From positions 2,638,277-2,702,276 of the forward strand of contig CATQHS010000001.1 in NCBI GenBank assembly GCA_958296055.1: DNA of 64,000 nt. Direction: 5' to 3'. The DNA comes from an uncultured Acidimicrobiales bacterium (GTDB taxonomy: Bacteria; Actinomycetota; Acidimicrobiia; Acidimicrobiales; Aldehydirespiratoraceae). Below the pieces are notes generated by a model, which saw only the letters and a program-made list of their open reading frames with translations, was not told where the DNA came from and searched no databases. Positions 26,329-34,281 of this stretch are shown here, one piece after another (positions within the stretch are counted from its first letter, which is position 1; each line of letters opens with the position of its first letter). The translations under genes and the position numbers were made by a program.

Positions 26329-27260
26329 TGTTGTCGATCTCGGACCTCGGAGCGGACCGGATCGAGGCCATCCTCGACCTGTCCGAGAAGTTCGCGGAGG
26401 TCGGTCAGCGGAAGATCCCCCGGGTGCCGGCCCTGCGGGGCAAGACCGTGGCCTGGCTGTTCTACGAGGACAGCACCCGCACCCGCCTCTCCTTCGAGAC
26501 CGCGGCCAAGCGCCTCTCGGCCGACACCATGAACTTCTCGGTGAGCACCTCGTCGGTCAACAAGGGCGAGTCGCTGCGGGACACGGTGGAGACCATCGAC
26601 GCCATGGGCATCGACGCCATCGTCGTGCGCCACGGCTGCGCCGGGGTGCCCCACCAGGTCGGCGGCTGGATCGACGCCTCGGTCATCAACGCGGGCGACG
26701 GCTGGCACGAGCACCCCACCCAGGCCCTGCTCGACCTGTACACGGCCCGCACCCGGCTGGGCGACCTGGCCGGCAAGAAAGTGACCATCGTGGGCGATAT
26801 CCGCCACTCCCGGGTGGCCCGCTCCAACGTGCTCGGGTTCTCGGCCGTGGGCGCGTCGGTGACGCTGGTGGCCCCGGGCCCGCTGCTGCCCCCCAGCCTG
26901 GAGGGCTGGCCGGTGTCGGTCTCCCACGACCTCGACGCGACGCTGGCCGACACCGACATCTGCTATCTCCTGCGGATGCAGCAGGAGCGCCAGAAGCGGG
27001 CCCTGGTGCCGTCGCTGCGGGAGTTCCGGGCCACCTACGGCATCGACGCCCGCCGGGCCGACCTGCTGGGCGACGACGCCCTGATCATGCACCCCGGCCC
27101 CATGAACCGGGGCGTGGAGATCGACGGCGATGTGGCCGACCGCCCCAACGCCGTCATCACCGAGCAGGTGGCCAACGGGGTGGCGGTGCGCATGGCCGTG
27201 CTGTTCCTGCTGCTCGGGTCGGGCCTGGACCAACTCGACGACCAGATGGCAGCGGCGTGA
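26316..27260 (+). CDS. pyrB: Aspartate carbamoyltransferase, catalytic subunit
   Basis: This 314-residue enzyme joins carbamoyl phosphate and aspartate. The carbamoyl-phosphate loop EDSTRTRLSFE and HPTQALLDL are intact, and length is normal. GTG 26316, with GAAGGAGAG upstream, gives MSRHLLSISDLG, the expected N-terminus. No pyrI is present. The stop overlaps a mini-ORF leading to pyrC. Confidence 0.96.
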   Translation: MSRHLLSISDLGADRIEAILDLSEKFAEVGQRKIPRVPALRGKTVAWLFYEDSTRTRLSFETAAKRLSADTMNFSVSTSSVNKGESLRDTVETIDAMGIDAIVVRHGCAGVPHQVGGWIDASVINAGDGWHEHPTQALLDLYTARTRLGDLAGKKVTIVGDIRHSRVARSNVLGFSAVGASVTLVAPGPLLPPSLEGWPVSVSHDLDATLADTDICYLLRMQQERQKRALVPSLREFRATYGIDARRADLLGDDALIMHPGPMNRGVEIDGDVADRPNAVITEQVANGVAVRMAVLFLLLGSGLDQLDDQMAAA

Positions 27261-27280
27261 CCGAGGCGGCGGGTGCGTGA
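27257..27280 (+). other. Bridging mini-ORF 1, pyrB to pyrC
   Basis: GTG 27257 overlaps the pyrB stop. It encodes MTEAAGA and ends in a TGA overlapping GTG 27277. Confidence 0.4.
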
Positions 27281-27297
27281 CCGAGGCGGCGGCGTGA
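27277..27297 (+). other. Bridging mini-ORF 2, pyrB to pyrC
   Basis: It encodes MTEAAA and ends in a TGA overlapping pyrC GTG 27294. The two mini-ORFs are a 20-bp tandem duplication of the junction. Confidence 0.4.
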
Positions 27298-28592
27298 CCA
27301 CCATCGCCGTGCGGGGCGGGACCGTCATCGACTCCACCGGGTCCCGCCGGGCCGATGTGGTGGTGAGCGACGAGGGCGTGATCCTGGCCGTGGGCGCCGG
27401 CCTCGACGGCGACCGCCGCCTCGACGCCTCCGGCGGCATCGTCTCGCCCGGGCTCGTGGACCTGCACGCCCACCTCCGCCAGCCCGGCCGCGAGGACGCC
27501 GAGACCATCGCCACCGGGGCCCGGGGCGCGGCCCTGGGGGGGTTCACCGCGGTGGTGGCCATGCCCAACACCACCCCGGTCATCGACACCGCGGCCGTGG
27601 TCACCGAGGTCCGCCAGCTCGCGGCCGACGCCTGCTGCGAGGTGTACCCCTCGGCCGCCATCACCGTGGGCCGCAAAGGCGAGGCGCTGACCCCGATGGC
27701 GGAGCTGGTCGGCCTGGGGGTGCGCATATTCACCGACGACGGCGACGGGGTCCAGGACGCCGCGGTCATGCGCAACGCCCTGGAGTACGCCCGCGGCCTC
27801 GGCCACCTCACCGGCGGGCAGCCGGTGGTGCTGGCCCAGCACTGCGAGGTGGCGGCCCTGACCCGGGGCGGCTACATGCACGAGGGCGAGTGGTCGAGCC
27901 GCCTGGGCATCGGGGGCCAGCCCGCCGAGGCCGAGGAGCTGATGGTGATGCGCGACATCGCCCTGTCCCGCCTCACCGGCGGCCGGGTCCACTTTCAGCA
28001 TCTGTCCACGGCCGGATCGGTGGCCATGGTGAGAGCGGCCAAGAACGCCGGTCTGCCGGTGACGGCCGAGGCCACCCCCCACCACTTCACCCTGACCGAC
28101 GAGTGCTGCGCCGCATACGACCCCGTGTTCAAGGTGCACCCGCCGCTGCGGACCGCCGCGGACACAGCCGCGGTCCGAGCCGGGCTGGCCGACGGGACCA
28201 TCGACGCCATCGCCACCGACCACGCCCCCCACACCACCGCCGACAAGGAGAAGCCCTTCGACGCGGCGCCGCCGGGCATGCTCGGCCTCGAGACCGCCTT
28301 CGCGGTGGCCCGCACCGAGCTGGACCTGCCCGTCGAGGCGGTCCTGGCCCTGATGTCGTGGCGGCCGGCGGCCGTCGCTGGCATCGCCGATCGCCACGGA
28401 GGCCCCGTCGCCCCTGGCGCCCCCGCCAACCTGTGCGTCATAGACCCCGACGCCGAATGGACGGTGAGCGGCGCGGCCATGGCCAGCCCCAGCCGCAACA
28501 CCCCCTTCGAGGGCCGGGCGGTGAGGGGCCGGGTCCGCCACACCATCCGGCGGGGCGAGGCGGTGGTGGTGGACGGGGAAGCTCAGGCTTGA
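27294..28592 (+). CDS. pyrC: Dihydroorotase (class I)
   Basis: This 432-residue zinc amidohydrolase makes dihydroorotate. The metal motif DLHAHLRQPG, the His segment PHHFTLTDE and the catalytic Asp in ATDHAPHT are visible. GTG 27294 gives MTTIAVRGG; an upstream in-frame start at 27273 would lie inside the duplicated junction. carA and carB, which often follow pyrC in actinobacteria, are not here. Confidence 0.95.
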   Translation: MTTIAVRGGTVIDSTGSRRADVVVSDEGVILAVGAGLDGDRRLDASGGIVSPGLVDLHAHLRQPGREDAETIATGARGAALGGFTAVVAMPNTTPVIDTAAVVTEVRQLAADACCEVYPSAAITVGRKGEALTPMAELVGLGVRIFTDDGDGVQDAAVMRNALEYARGLGHLTGGQPVVLAQHCEVAALTRGGYMHEGEWSSRLGIGGQPAEAEELMVMRDIALSRLTGGRVHFQHLSTAGSVAMVRAAKNAGLPVTAEATPHHFTLTDECCAAYDPVFKVHPPLRTAADTAAVRAGLADGTIDAIATDHAPHTTADKEKPFDAAPPGMLGLETAFAVARTELDLPVEAVLALMSWRPAAVAGIADRHGGPVAPGAPANLCVIDPDAEWTVSGAAMASPSRNTPFEGRAVRGRVRHTIRRGEAVVVDGEAQA

Positions 28593-28633
28593 GCGCCCCC
28601 GACCGGGGCAAAGGCCCGGGCACGCGCCGGTGA
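28589..28633 (+). other. Bridging mini-ORF pyrC to pyrD
   Basis: TTG 28589 overlaps the pyrC stop (TTGA). It encodes MSAPDRGKGPGTRR, and its TGA overlaps pyrD GTG 28630 (GTGA). Confidence 0.3.
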
Positions 28634-29568
28634 GAGCGGCGGACGCGGGCAGCGGCGTCGATTTGCGCACCCGGGTGGGGTCGGTGGAGCTGCGGGCCCC
28701 GGTGCTCACCGCGTCGGGCACGGCCGGCTGCGGGGCCGAGCTGGCCCGCTATCTGCGGCCGGAGCGGCTCGGGGCCATGGTGGTGAAGTCCCTGCACGCC
28801 GACCCCTGCCCCGGCAACCCGGCCCCCCGGCTCCACCCCGTGGCCTCGGGCATGATCAACAGCGTCGGCCTCCAAGGCCCCGGGGTGCAGAGCTGGCTCG
28901 ACGCCGACCTGCCCGCTTTGCTCGCCACCGGCTGCGACGTGGTGGCCAGCATCTGGGGCCGGACCGTCGACGAGTACCGCCGGGCCGCCGAGGGGCTGGC
29001 GGAGGCCCCGCCGTCGGTGGTGGCGGTGGAGGTCAACGTCTCGTGCCCCAACACCGAGGACGGCAGCCGCATGTTCTCGCACTCGGTCGCCGCGGTCGAG
29101 GCGGTGCTGGCCGCCACCAAAGGCTGCGGTCGGCCCCGCTGGGCCAAGCTGAGCCCCACCGGGCCCGGCGTCGTCGACGTGGCCGCCGCCGCGGCGGCGG
29201 GCGGGGCTGAGGCGGTGGTGCTGACCAACACCCTGCCCGGCCTGGTCATCGACCTAGAGACCCGCCGGCCGGTGCTGGGAGGCCCTGGCGGGGGGGTGAG
29301 CGGGGCGGCCCTGCACCCGGTGGCGGTCCGGGCCGTCCACGATGTGGCTTCGGCCCGGTCCGACATCCCCATCGTGGGAGTGGGCGGGGTGGCCGCCGGC
29401 GCCGACGCGGTGGAGCTGATGCTGGCCGGGGCTGCGGCGGTGCAGGTGGGCACAGCCACCTTCGCCGACCCCCGGGCCCCGAACCGGGTCCTGTCGGAGA
29501 TGGTCTCGTGGTGCCGGCGGGCCGGCGTCACCCGAATCGACGAGCTGATCGGAGCCGCTCATGGATAG
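28630..29568 (+). CDS. pyrD: Dihydroorotate dehydrogenase, class 1B-like
   Basis: This 312-residue FMN enzyme is cytosolic. The class 1 catalytic Cys is in VNVSCPNTEDG, and the FMN-binding GVGGV and the GTATFADP segment are present. Class 1B enzymes normally pair with the iron-sulphur subunit PyrK, which is not in this window. GTG 28630 is set by the GTGA junction. It overlaps pyrF by 8 bases. Confidence 0.94.
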   Translation: MRAADAGSGVDLRTRVGSVELRAPVLTASGTAGCGAELARYLRPERLGAMVVKSLHADPCPGNPAPRLHPVASGMINSVGLQGPGVQSWLDADLPALLATGCDVVASIWGRTVDEYRRAAEGLAEAPPSVVAVEVNVSCPNTEDGSRMFSHSVAAVEAVLAATKGCGRPRWAKLSPTGPGVVDVAAAAAAGGAEAVVLTNTLPGLVIDLETRRPVLGGPGGGVSGAALHPVAVRAVHDVASARSDIPIVGVGGVAAGADAVELMLAGAAAVQVGTATFADPRAPNRVLSEMVSWCRRAGVTRIDELIGAAHG

Positions 29569-30262
29569 CGCATCAACGGATCTGCGGCCGCGGCTGGCGC
29601 TGGCCCTGGACTCTGACGACCTGGTGGCCGCGATGCGGCTGGCCCGGGCCCTCAACGGCCATTTCGGGGTGGCCAAGATCGGGCTCGAGCTCTACAGCGC
29701 GGCCGGTCCCGAGTCGATCGGCGCCATTGGCGGCCTCGGCTACGACGTGTTCTTGGATCTGAAGCTCCACGACATCCCCACCACGGTGGCCCGGGCCGCC
29801 CGGGTGTTGGGGGCCCTGGGGGTGTCGTATCTGACGATGCACGCCGCCGGGGGGACCGACATGCTGCGGGCCGGGGTGGACGGCCTGCGGACCGGGGCCG
29901 GCAACGCCGGGCTGGAGGAGCCCGCCGCGCTGGCCGTCACCGTGCTCACCAGCGAGGCGGACGCGGCCGCCGAACTGGGCCGGCGGGTGGAGGCGGCCGC
30001 GGCGGCCGGGTGCCCGGGCGTGGTCTGCGCCGCCGCCGACTTGGCCGAGGTCGATCGGCGCGGGCCCGGCCTGATCCGAGTAGTGCCGGGCATCCGGCTG
30101 CCGGGCGACCCCGCCGACGACCAGCGGCGGGTGGCGTCGCCCGGCGACGCCCTGGCCGCGGGCGCCGACGTGATCGTGGTGGGCCGGTCGGTCACCGCCG
30201 CCCCCGACCCCGTCGAAGCGGCCGACCGGCTCCACCGGACCGTGCTCGGCGCCGACGTCTGA
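29561..30262 (+). CDS. pyrF: Orotidine 5'-phosphate decarboxylase
   Basis: This 233-residue TIM barrel catalyses the last UMP step. The catalytic DLKLHDIPTTV (Asp-Lys-Asp array) and the phosphate-binding VVGRSVTAAPDP are present. It is the shorter group of OMPDC, not the longer mycobacterial form. ATG 29561 overlaps pyrD. Confidence 0.95.
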   Translation: MDSASTDLRPRLALALDSDDLVAAMRLARALNGHFGVAKIGLELYSAAGPESIGAIGGLGYDVFLDLKLHDIPTTVARAARVLGALGVSYLTMHAAGGTDMLRAGVDGLRTGAGNAGLEEPAALAVTVLTSEADAAAELGRRVEAAAAAGCPGVVCAAADLAEVDRRGPGLIRVVPGIRLPGDPADDQRRVASPGDALAAGADVIVVGRSVTAAPDPVEAADRLHRTVLGADV

Positions 30263-30275
30263 CCCCGGCATCTGA

Positions 30276-30281
30276 TACCGT
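30276..30281 (+). promoter_or_regulatory. -10-like hexamer TACCGT for mihF
   Basis: The hexamer ends 8 nt before ATG 30290, with no Shine-Dalgarno between. Confidence 0.45.
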
Positions 30282-30289
30282 CTCCGGCC

Positions 30290-30601
30290 ATGCCTCAGCC
30301 ACCGATACTCACCGACGAAGCTCGACGGGCCGCGCTGGCCAAGGCGGCCGAAGCTAGGCGCGTTCGAGCCGAAATCCGAGCCCGGCTCAAGTCGGGGGAA
30401 ATGGACTTGCCCACTCTGCTCGGTCAAGTCGACGACGACCTGATCGGCAAGATGAAGGTGCTGTCCGTGGTCGAGTCCATGCCGGGAGTGGGCAAGGTCA
30501 AGTCCCGCCGGATCATGGAACAGTGCGAGATCTCCGAGAGCCGGCGCCTGCAGGGCCTGGGCCGAAATCAGAGAGACCGGCTTCTGGCCGCACTCTCCTA
30601 G
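30290..30601 (+). CDS. mihF: Actinobacterial integration host factor (mIHF)
   Basis: This 103-residue nucleoid protein has a long N-terminal helix followed by a helix-two turns-helix DNA-binding region (VESMPGVGKVKSRRIMEQ, with GLGRNQRDRLL). It is found in actinobacteria, normally just before gmk as here. It bends DNA and is needed by some phage integrases. The gmk start follows its stop with no gap. Confidence 0.95.
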   Translation: MPQPPILTDEARRAALAKAAEARRVRAEIRARLKSGEMDLPTLLGQVDDDLIGKMKVLSVVESMPGVGKVKSRRIMEQCEISESRRLQGLGRNQRDRLLAALS

Positions 30602-31171
30602 GTGGTCGGTCTCGACGACAGGACCATCGTCGTCGTCTCCGGGCCGGGCGGTGTCGGCAAGGGGACGATCGTCGACGAGCTGACGGCCCGCGACGACCGG
30701 CTCTGGCTGTCGCGGTCGTGGACCACCCGCCCCCGCCGGGCCGGCGAGCCCGCCGATGCCTACCGCTTCGTCGACCGGGCCGCCTTCGACGCCGCCGTGG
30801 ACGCGGGCCGGTTCTTGGAGTGGGTCGAGTTCCTCGACTACCGCCAGGGCACGCCCCTGCCCGACCCGCCCCCCGGCGCGGATGTGATCCTGGAGATAGA
30901 CGTGCAGGGCGGGGCCCAGGTGAGGGCCCGGTATCCCGAAACGGCGCTGATCTTCGTCGAGGCCCCCAGCGCCGGCCATCAGCGGGCCCGGCTGCGGGGC
31001 CGGGGCGATTCTGACGATCGGGTGGCGGCCCGTCTGGACAAGGCCGGCGAGGAGCGGGCCATGGCCGAGTCGCTGGGGTATGAGACGGTGGTCAACGACG
31101 ACCTGAGCCGGGCCGTGGCCGCCATCGAGAAGATCATCGCGGCCGACCGGCGCCGCCGCGGGCGCGTTTGA
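30602..31171 (+). CDS. gmk: Guanylate kinase
   Basis: This 189-residue enzyme phosphorylates GMP. The P-loop reads GPGGVGKGT, with Gly in place of the usual Ser. SRSWTTRPRRAGE, EWVEF and the C-terminal VVNDDL are characteristic. GTG 30602 directly follows the mihF TAG. Three degenerate copies of a GTTnGAAA-CTCGG-GCC unit lie after its stop (31167-31215). Confidence 0.95.
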   Translation: MVGLDDRTIVVVSGPGGVGKGTIVDELTARDDRLWLSRSWTTRPRRAGEPADAYRFVDRAAFDAAVDAGRFLEWVEFLDYRQGTPLPDPPPGADVILEIDVQGGAQVRARYPETALIFVEAPSAGHQRARLRGRGDSDDRVAARLDKAGEERAMAESLGYETVVNDDLSRAVAAIEKIIAADRRRRGRV

Positions 31172-31215
31172 AACTCGGGTGCCGTTAGAACTCGATGCCG
31201 TTGAAAATCGGTCCC
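31167..31215 (+). repeat. Degenerate 16-18 bp triplication after gmk
   Basis: Three runs of a GTTnGAAA, CTCGG, GCC pattern follow one another from the gmk stop codon onward. It is the same junction-duplication habit seen elsewhere, but here more decayed. Confidence 0.5.
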
Positions 31216-31244
31216 GGCTGGAGCCGTTGGCCCCGACGGGCTGA

Positions 31245-31250
31245 TAGCCT
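31245..31250 (+). promoter_or_regulatory. -10-like hexamer TAGCCT for rpoZ
   Basis: It lies 38 nt before ATG 31289, so this transcript would have a short leader with a CTGGAGAG ribosome site. Confidence 0.4.
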
Positions 31251-31288
31251 GAGCGCCCGGTCAAGCATCGAGTTCCCTGGAGAGCGCC

Positions 31289-31621
31289 ATGGCCCACGGC
31301 TACGACACGATGATGACCCCGCCGGTCGAGGGACTCCTCGACAAGGCCGGCTCCAAGTTCACCCTGGTGACGCTGTCGGCTCTGCGCAGCCGGGAGATCA
31401 CCGACTACTTAGGCCAGCTCGGCTTCGGCCTAGGGGCCAGCGTCCCGCCCCAGGTGACCTCGACGGCCTCCAAGGCGCTGTCGATCGCTTTCGAGGAGAT
31501 TGCGGCCGACAAGATACAGGCCATGGAGAGAGACCCCGCCGCCGAGGCCGCGGCCGAGGCCGACGCCGCCGAGGTCTTCCCCCTGGACACCGTGACCACC
31601 GACGGCGACGCCAGCGCCTGA
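31289..31621 (+). CDS. rpoZ: RNA polymerase omega subunit
   Basis: This 110-residue protein assists assembly of the beta' subunit. The core TLVTLSALRSREITDYLG and the segment SKALSIAFEEIAADKI match actinobacterial omega. The acidic Ala-rich C-terminal tail is not conserved. ATG 31289 has GGAGAG upstream. The gmk-rpoZ-coaBC-metK order is typical. Confidence 0.92.
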   Translation: MAHGYDTMMTPPVEGLLDKAGSKFTLVTLSALRSREITDYLGQLGFGLGASVPPQVTSTASKALSIAFEEIAADKIQAMERDPAAEAAAEADAAEVFPLDTVTTDGDASA

Positions 31622-31637
31622 GCCCGGCCGGTCCGCA

Positions 31638-32978
31638 GTGGGCACCCTGGCCGGAAGCCGCGTCGTCTTGGGCGTGACCGGCGGCATCGCCGCCTACAAG
31701 GCGGTTGAGGTGTGCCGACGGCTGGTGGACGCCGGCGCCAGCGTCGTGCCGGTGCTCACCGCCGGGGCCCGGCGGATGGTGGGGGAGACCACCTTCTCGG
31801 CCCTGGCCTCCGAGCCGGCCCGCACTTCTCTATGGGACGACCCCCGCTCGCCCATACCCCACACCGAGCTGGGCCGCAGCGCCGACGCGGTGGCAGTGGC
31901 CCCGGCCACCGCCCGACTGCTGGCCGACTACCGGACAGGCCGGTCCGGCGATTTGCTGACGGCCACCCTGCTGGCCACCCGGGCCCCGGTGGTGGTGGCC
32001 CCGGCCATGCACGCCGAGATGTGGGACCAGCCGTCGGTGCAGGAGAACCTGGAGGTGCTGGCCGGCCGGGGCGTGATCGTCGTCCCGCCCGGGCATGGCC
32101 GCCTGGCTGGCGGAGACGTCGGCATGGGCCGCATGGCCGAGCCGGCCGCCATCGTCGCGGCCGTGCAGGCCGTGCTGGGCGGCTTCGACGGCGGTCCGGC
32201 GGCTGCCGCCGAGGGCCGCGTCCGGGACTTTGACGGCGGTCCGGCGGGCGGCCCCGTTCGGGACTTCGAAGGCCGGCGGGTGTTGGTGACCGCGGGCGGG
32301 ACCCGCGAGCCCATCGACGCGGTCCGCTTCATCGGCAACCGCTCCTCGGGCCGGCAGGGCGGCGCGGTGGCCGAGGAGGCCGCGGCCCGGGGGGCCGAGG
32401 TGGTGCTGGTCACCACCTGCCCCGAACGGGCGCCCGAGGGGGTGCGGGTGATCCCGGTGGAGACGGCCTCGGAGATGGCGGTGGCGGTGGACTCAGAAGC
32501 CGATGCCGCCGACGCGGTGGTCATGGCTGCGGCGGTGGCCGACTTCCGGCCCGCCCATCCCGCCGAAGGCAAGCTCAAGAAGGCCGCGGGTCCGCCCGAG
32601 GTGCGCCTGACCCCCACCGCCGACATCTTGGCCTCGCTGGGCTCGTCGGGGCGGACCGACCGGGTGGTGGTGGGCTTCGCGGCCGAGACCAGCGATCTGG
32701 AGGCCAACGCCCGAGCCAAGCTGGAGGCCAAGAAGCTTGACGTGATCGTGGCCAACGACGTCTCCAAGTCCGGGGCCGGGTTCGAGCACGACACCAACGA
32801 GGTGCTGGTGCTGACCGCGGCCGGGACCCGCCGCCACGTTCCGCTGACCACCAAGCGCGAAGTGGCCCGAATCGTGCTGGATGTCGCCTTGGGCCTCATG
32901 GCCCCCCGGACGGCTGGGCCCGCCGGGGCCGCCTCCGCCGACGGAGACGGGCCAGCCGGGAGCGGGGAGGGCCCGTGA
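31638..32978 (+). CDS. coaBC: Bifunctional PPC decarboxylase / PPC synthetase
   Basis: This 446-residue enzyme carries out two coenzyme A steps. The N-terminal flavin CoaC domain has [10 protein letters not shown], the active His in PHTEL, and PAMHAEMW where many homologues have PAMN. The flap reads [11 protein letters not shown] without the Cys seen in E. coli; mycobacterial enzymes also differ here (recalled, not checked). The C-terminal CoaB domain has [16 protein letters not shown] and DVIVANDV. The inter-domain linker (nt 32183-32275) holds two copies of a DGGPA-RDF repeat. GTG 31638. Confidence 0.94.
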   Translation: MGTLAGSRVVLGVTGGIAAYKAVEVCRRLVDAGASVVPVLTAGARRMVGETTFSALASEPARTSLWDDPRSPIPHTELGRSADAVAVAPATARLLADYRTGRSGDLLTATLLATRAPVVVAPAMHAEMWDQPSVQENLEVLAGRGVIVVPPGHGRLAGGDVGMGRMAEPAAIVAAVQAVLGGFDGGPAAAAEGRVRDFDGGPAGGPVRDFEGRRVLVTAGGTREPIDAVRFIGNRSSGRQGGAVAEEAAARGAEVVLVTTCPERAPEGVRVIPVETASEMAVAVDSEADAADAVVMAAAVADFRPAHPAEGKLKKAAGPPEVRLTPTADILASLGSSGRTDRVVVGFAAETSDLEANARAKLEAKKLDVIVANDVSKSGAGFEHDTNEVLVLTAAGTRRHVPLTTKREVARIVLDVALGLMAPRTAGPAGAASADGDGPAGSGEGP

Positions 32979-34192
32979 CCCGCTGGAGGATGGCTTCGGA
33001 GTCGGTCACCGAAGGCCACCCCGACAAGATGGCCGACCAGATCTCCGACGCCATCCTCGACGAACTGCTGCTCCAAGACCCGGCCAGCCGGGTGGCGTGC
33101 GAGACGCTGGTCACCACCGGCCTGGCCTTGGTGGCCGGCGAGATATCCACCGGGTCCTACGTCGACATCCCCGGCATCGTCCGCCGGACCATCTGCGACA
33201 TCGGCTACGACGGGCCCGCATCCGGGTACGACGGCCACACCTGCGCGGTGCTGGTGGCCATCGACGAGCAATCGCCCGACATCGCCCAGGGGGTGGCCGA
33301 CTCCGAGGAGGTCCGGGCCGGCTGGGGCCGCGGCGCCGACGAGCTCGACCGCCAAGGTGCCGGCGACCAGGGCATGATGTTCGGCTACGCCTGCGACGAG
33401 ACGCCGGCGCTGATGCCGCTGCCCATCCATCTGGCCCACCGCCTGGCCGAGCGCCACGCCGAGGTGCGTAAGGCCGGCACCATCCCCTACCTCGGGCCCG
33501 ACGCCAAGACCATGGTGACCCTGGAGTACGAGGACGGCCGGCCGATCCGGCTGGAGTCGGTGCTGGTCTCCACCCAGCACCGCGACGGCATCGACCGCGA
33601 CAACATGATCCGCCCCGACGTGATCGAGCAGGTGATCGCCCCGGTGGTGGACGAGCAGCTCGTCGGCGGCGAGGTGGACTTCGGTGACTACGAGATCCAC
33701 GTCAACCCGACCGGCCGCTTCGTCATCGGCGGCCCGGTGGGCGACACCGGACTCACCGGCCGCAAGATCATCGTCGACACCTACGGCGGCATGGCCCGCC
33801 ACGGGGGCGGCGCCTTCTCGGGCAAAGACCCGTCCAAGGTGGACCGCTCGGCCGCCTACGCGGCCCGCTGGGTGGCCAAGAACGTGGTGGCGGCCGGAGC
33901 CGCGTCGCGCTGCGAGGTGCAGGTCGCCTACGCCATCGGCCGGGCCCGGCCCCTGTCGGTGCTGGTGGAGACGTTCGGCACCGAGACGGTGGACCGCCAC
34001 CGGATCGTGGCCGCGGTGGACGCCGTCTTCGATCTCCGGCCGGCCGCCATCGTCCGGGACTTGGAGCTGGCCCGGCCCATCTACCGGCCCACCTCCGCCT
34101 ACGGGCACTTCGGCCGGCCCGCCGAAGGCGGGCGGTTCACCTGGGAGAGGACCGACCGGGTCGACGCCTTGAAGTCCGAGCTCGGGCTCTGA
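32975..34192 (+). CDS. metK: S-adenosylmethionine synthetase
   Basis: This 405-residue enzyme makes SAM from ATP and methionine. The signature segments [33 protein letters not shown] and [16 protein letters not shown] are intact. GTG 32975 overlaps the coaBC stop (GTGA). Confidence 0.97.
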   Translation: MTRWRMASESVTEGHPDKMADQISDAILDELLLQDPASRVACETLVTTGLALVAGEISTGSYVDIPGIVRRTICDIGYDGPASGYDGHTCAVLVAIDEQSPDIAQGVADSEEVRAGWGRGADELDRQGAGDQGMMFGYACDETPALMPLPIHLAHRLAERHAEVRKAGTIPYLGPDAKTMVTLEYEDGRPIRLESVLVSTQHRDGIDRDNMIRPDVIEQVIAPVVDEQLVGGEVDFGDYEIHVNPTGRFVIGGPVGDTGLTGRKIIVDTYGGMARHGGGAFSGKDPSKVDRSAAYAARWVAKNVVAAGAASRCEVQVAYAIGRARPLSVLVETFGTETVDRHRIVAAVDAVFDLRPAAIVRDLELARPIYRPTSAYGHFGRPAEGGRFTWERTDRVDALKSELGL

Positions 34193-34281
34193 GCCACGGT
34201 GCCGGCGCCAGCCCGCCCGGGCCGGCCGCGGCGTGGCCGTGAGGTCCGGGTTCGGGCGCTGATCCTCGGATAGGTCGCCCG

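Noticed and set aside
26109..28721. 870-aa minus-strand open frame across pyrR, pyrB and pyrC
   Set aside because: It is the GC-rich shadow of three well-supported genes; its composition is His/Gly/Arg-rich with no domain.
31928..34108. 726-aa minus-strand open frame across coaBC and metK
   Set aside because: Antisense to two clear housekeeping genes; no recognisable motifs.
34193..34281. Relay mini-ORF between metK and priA
   Set aside because: A frame from about 34198 ends near 34274 but overlaps neither the metK stop nor the priA start.
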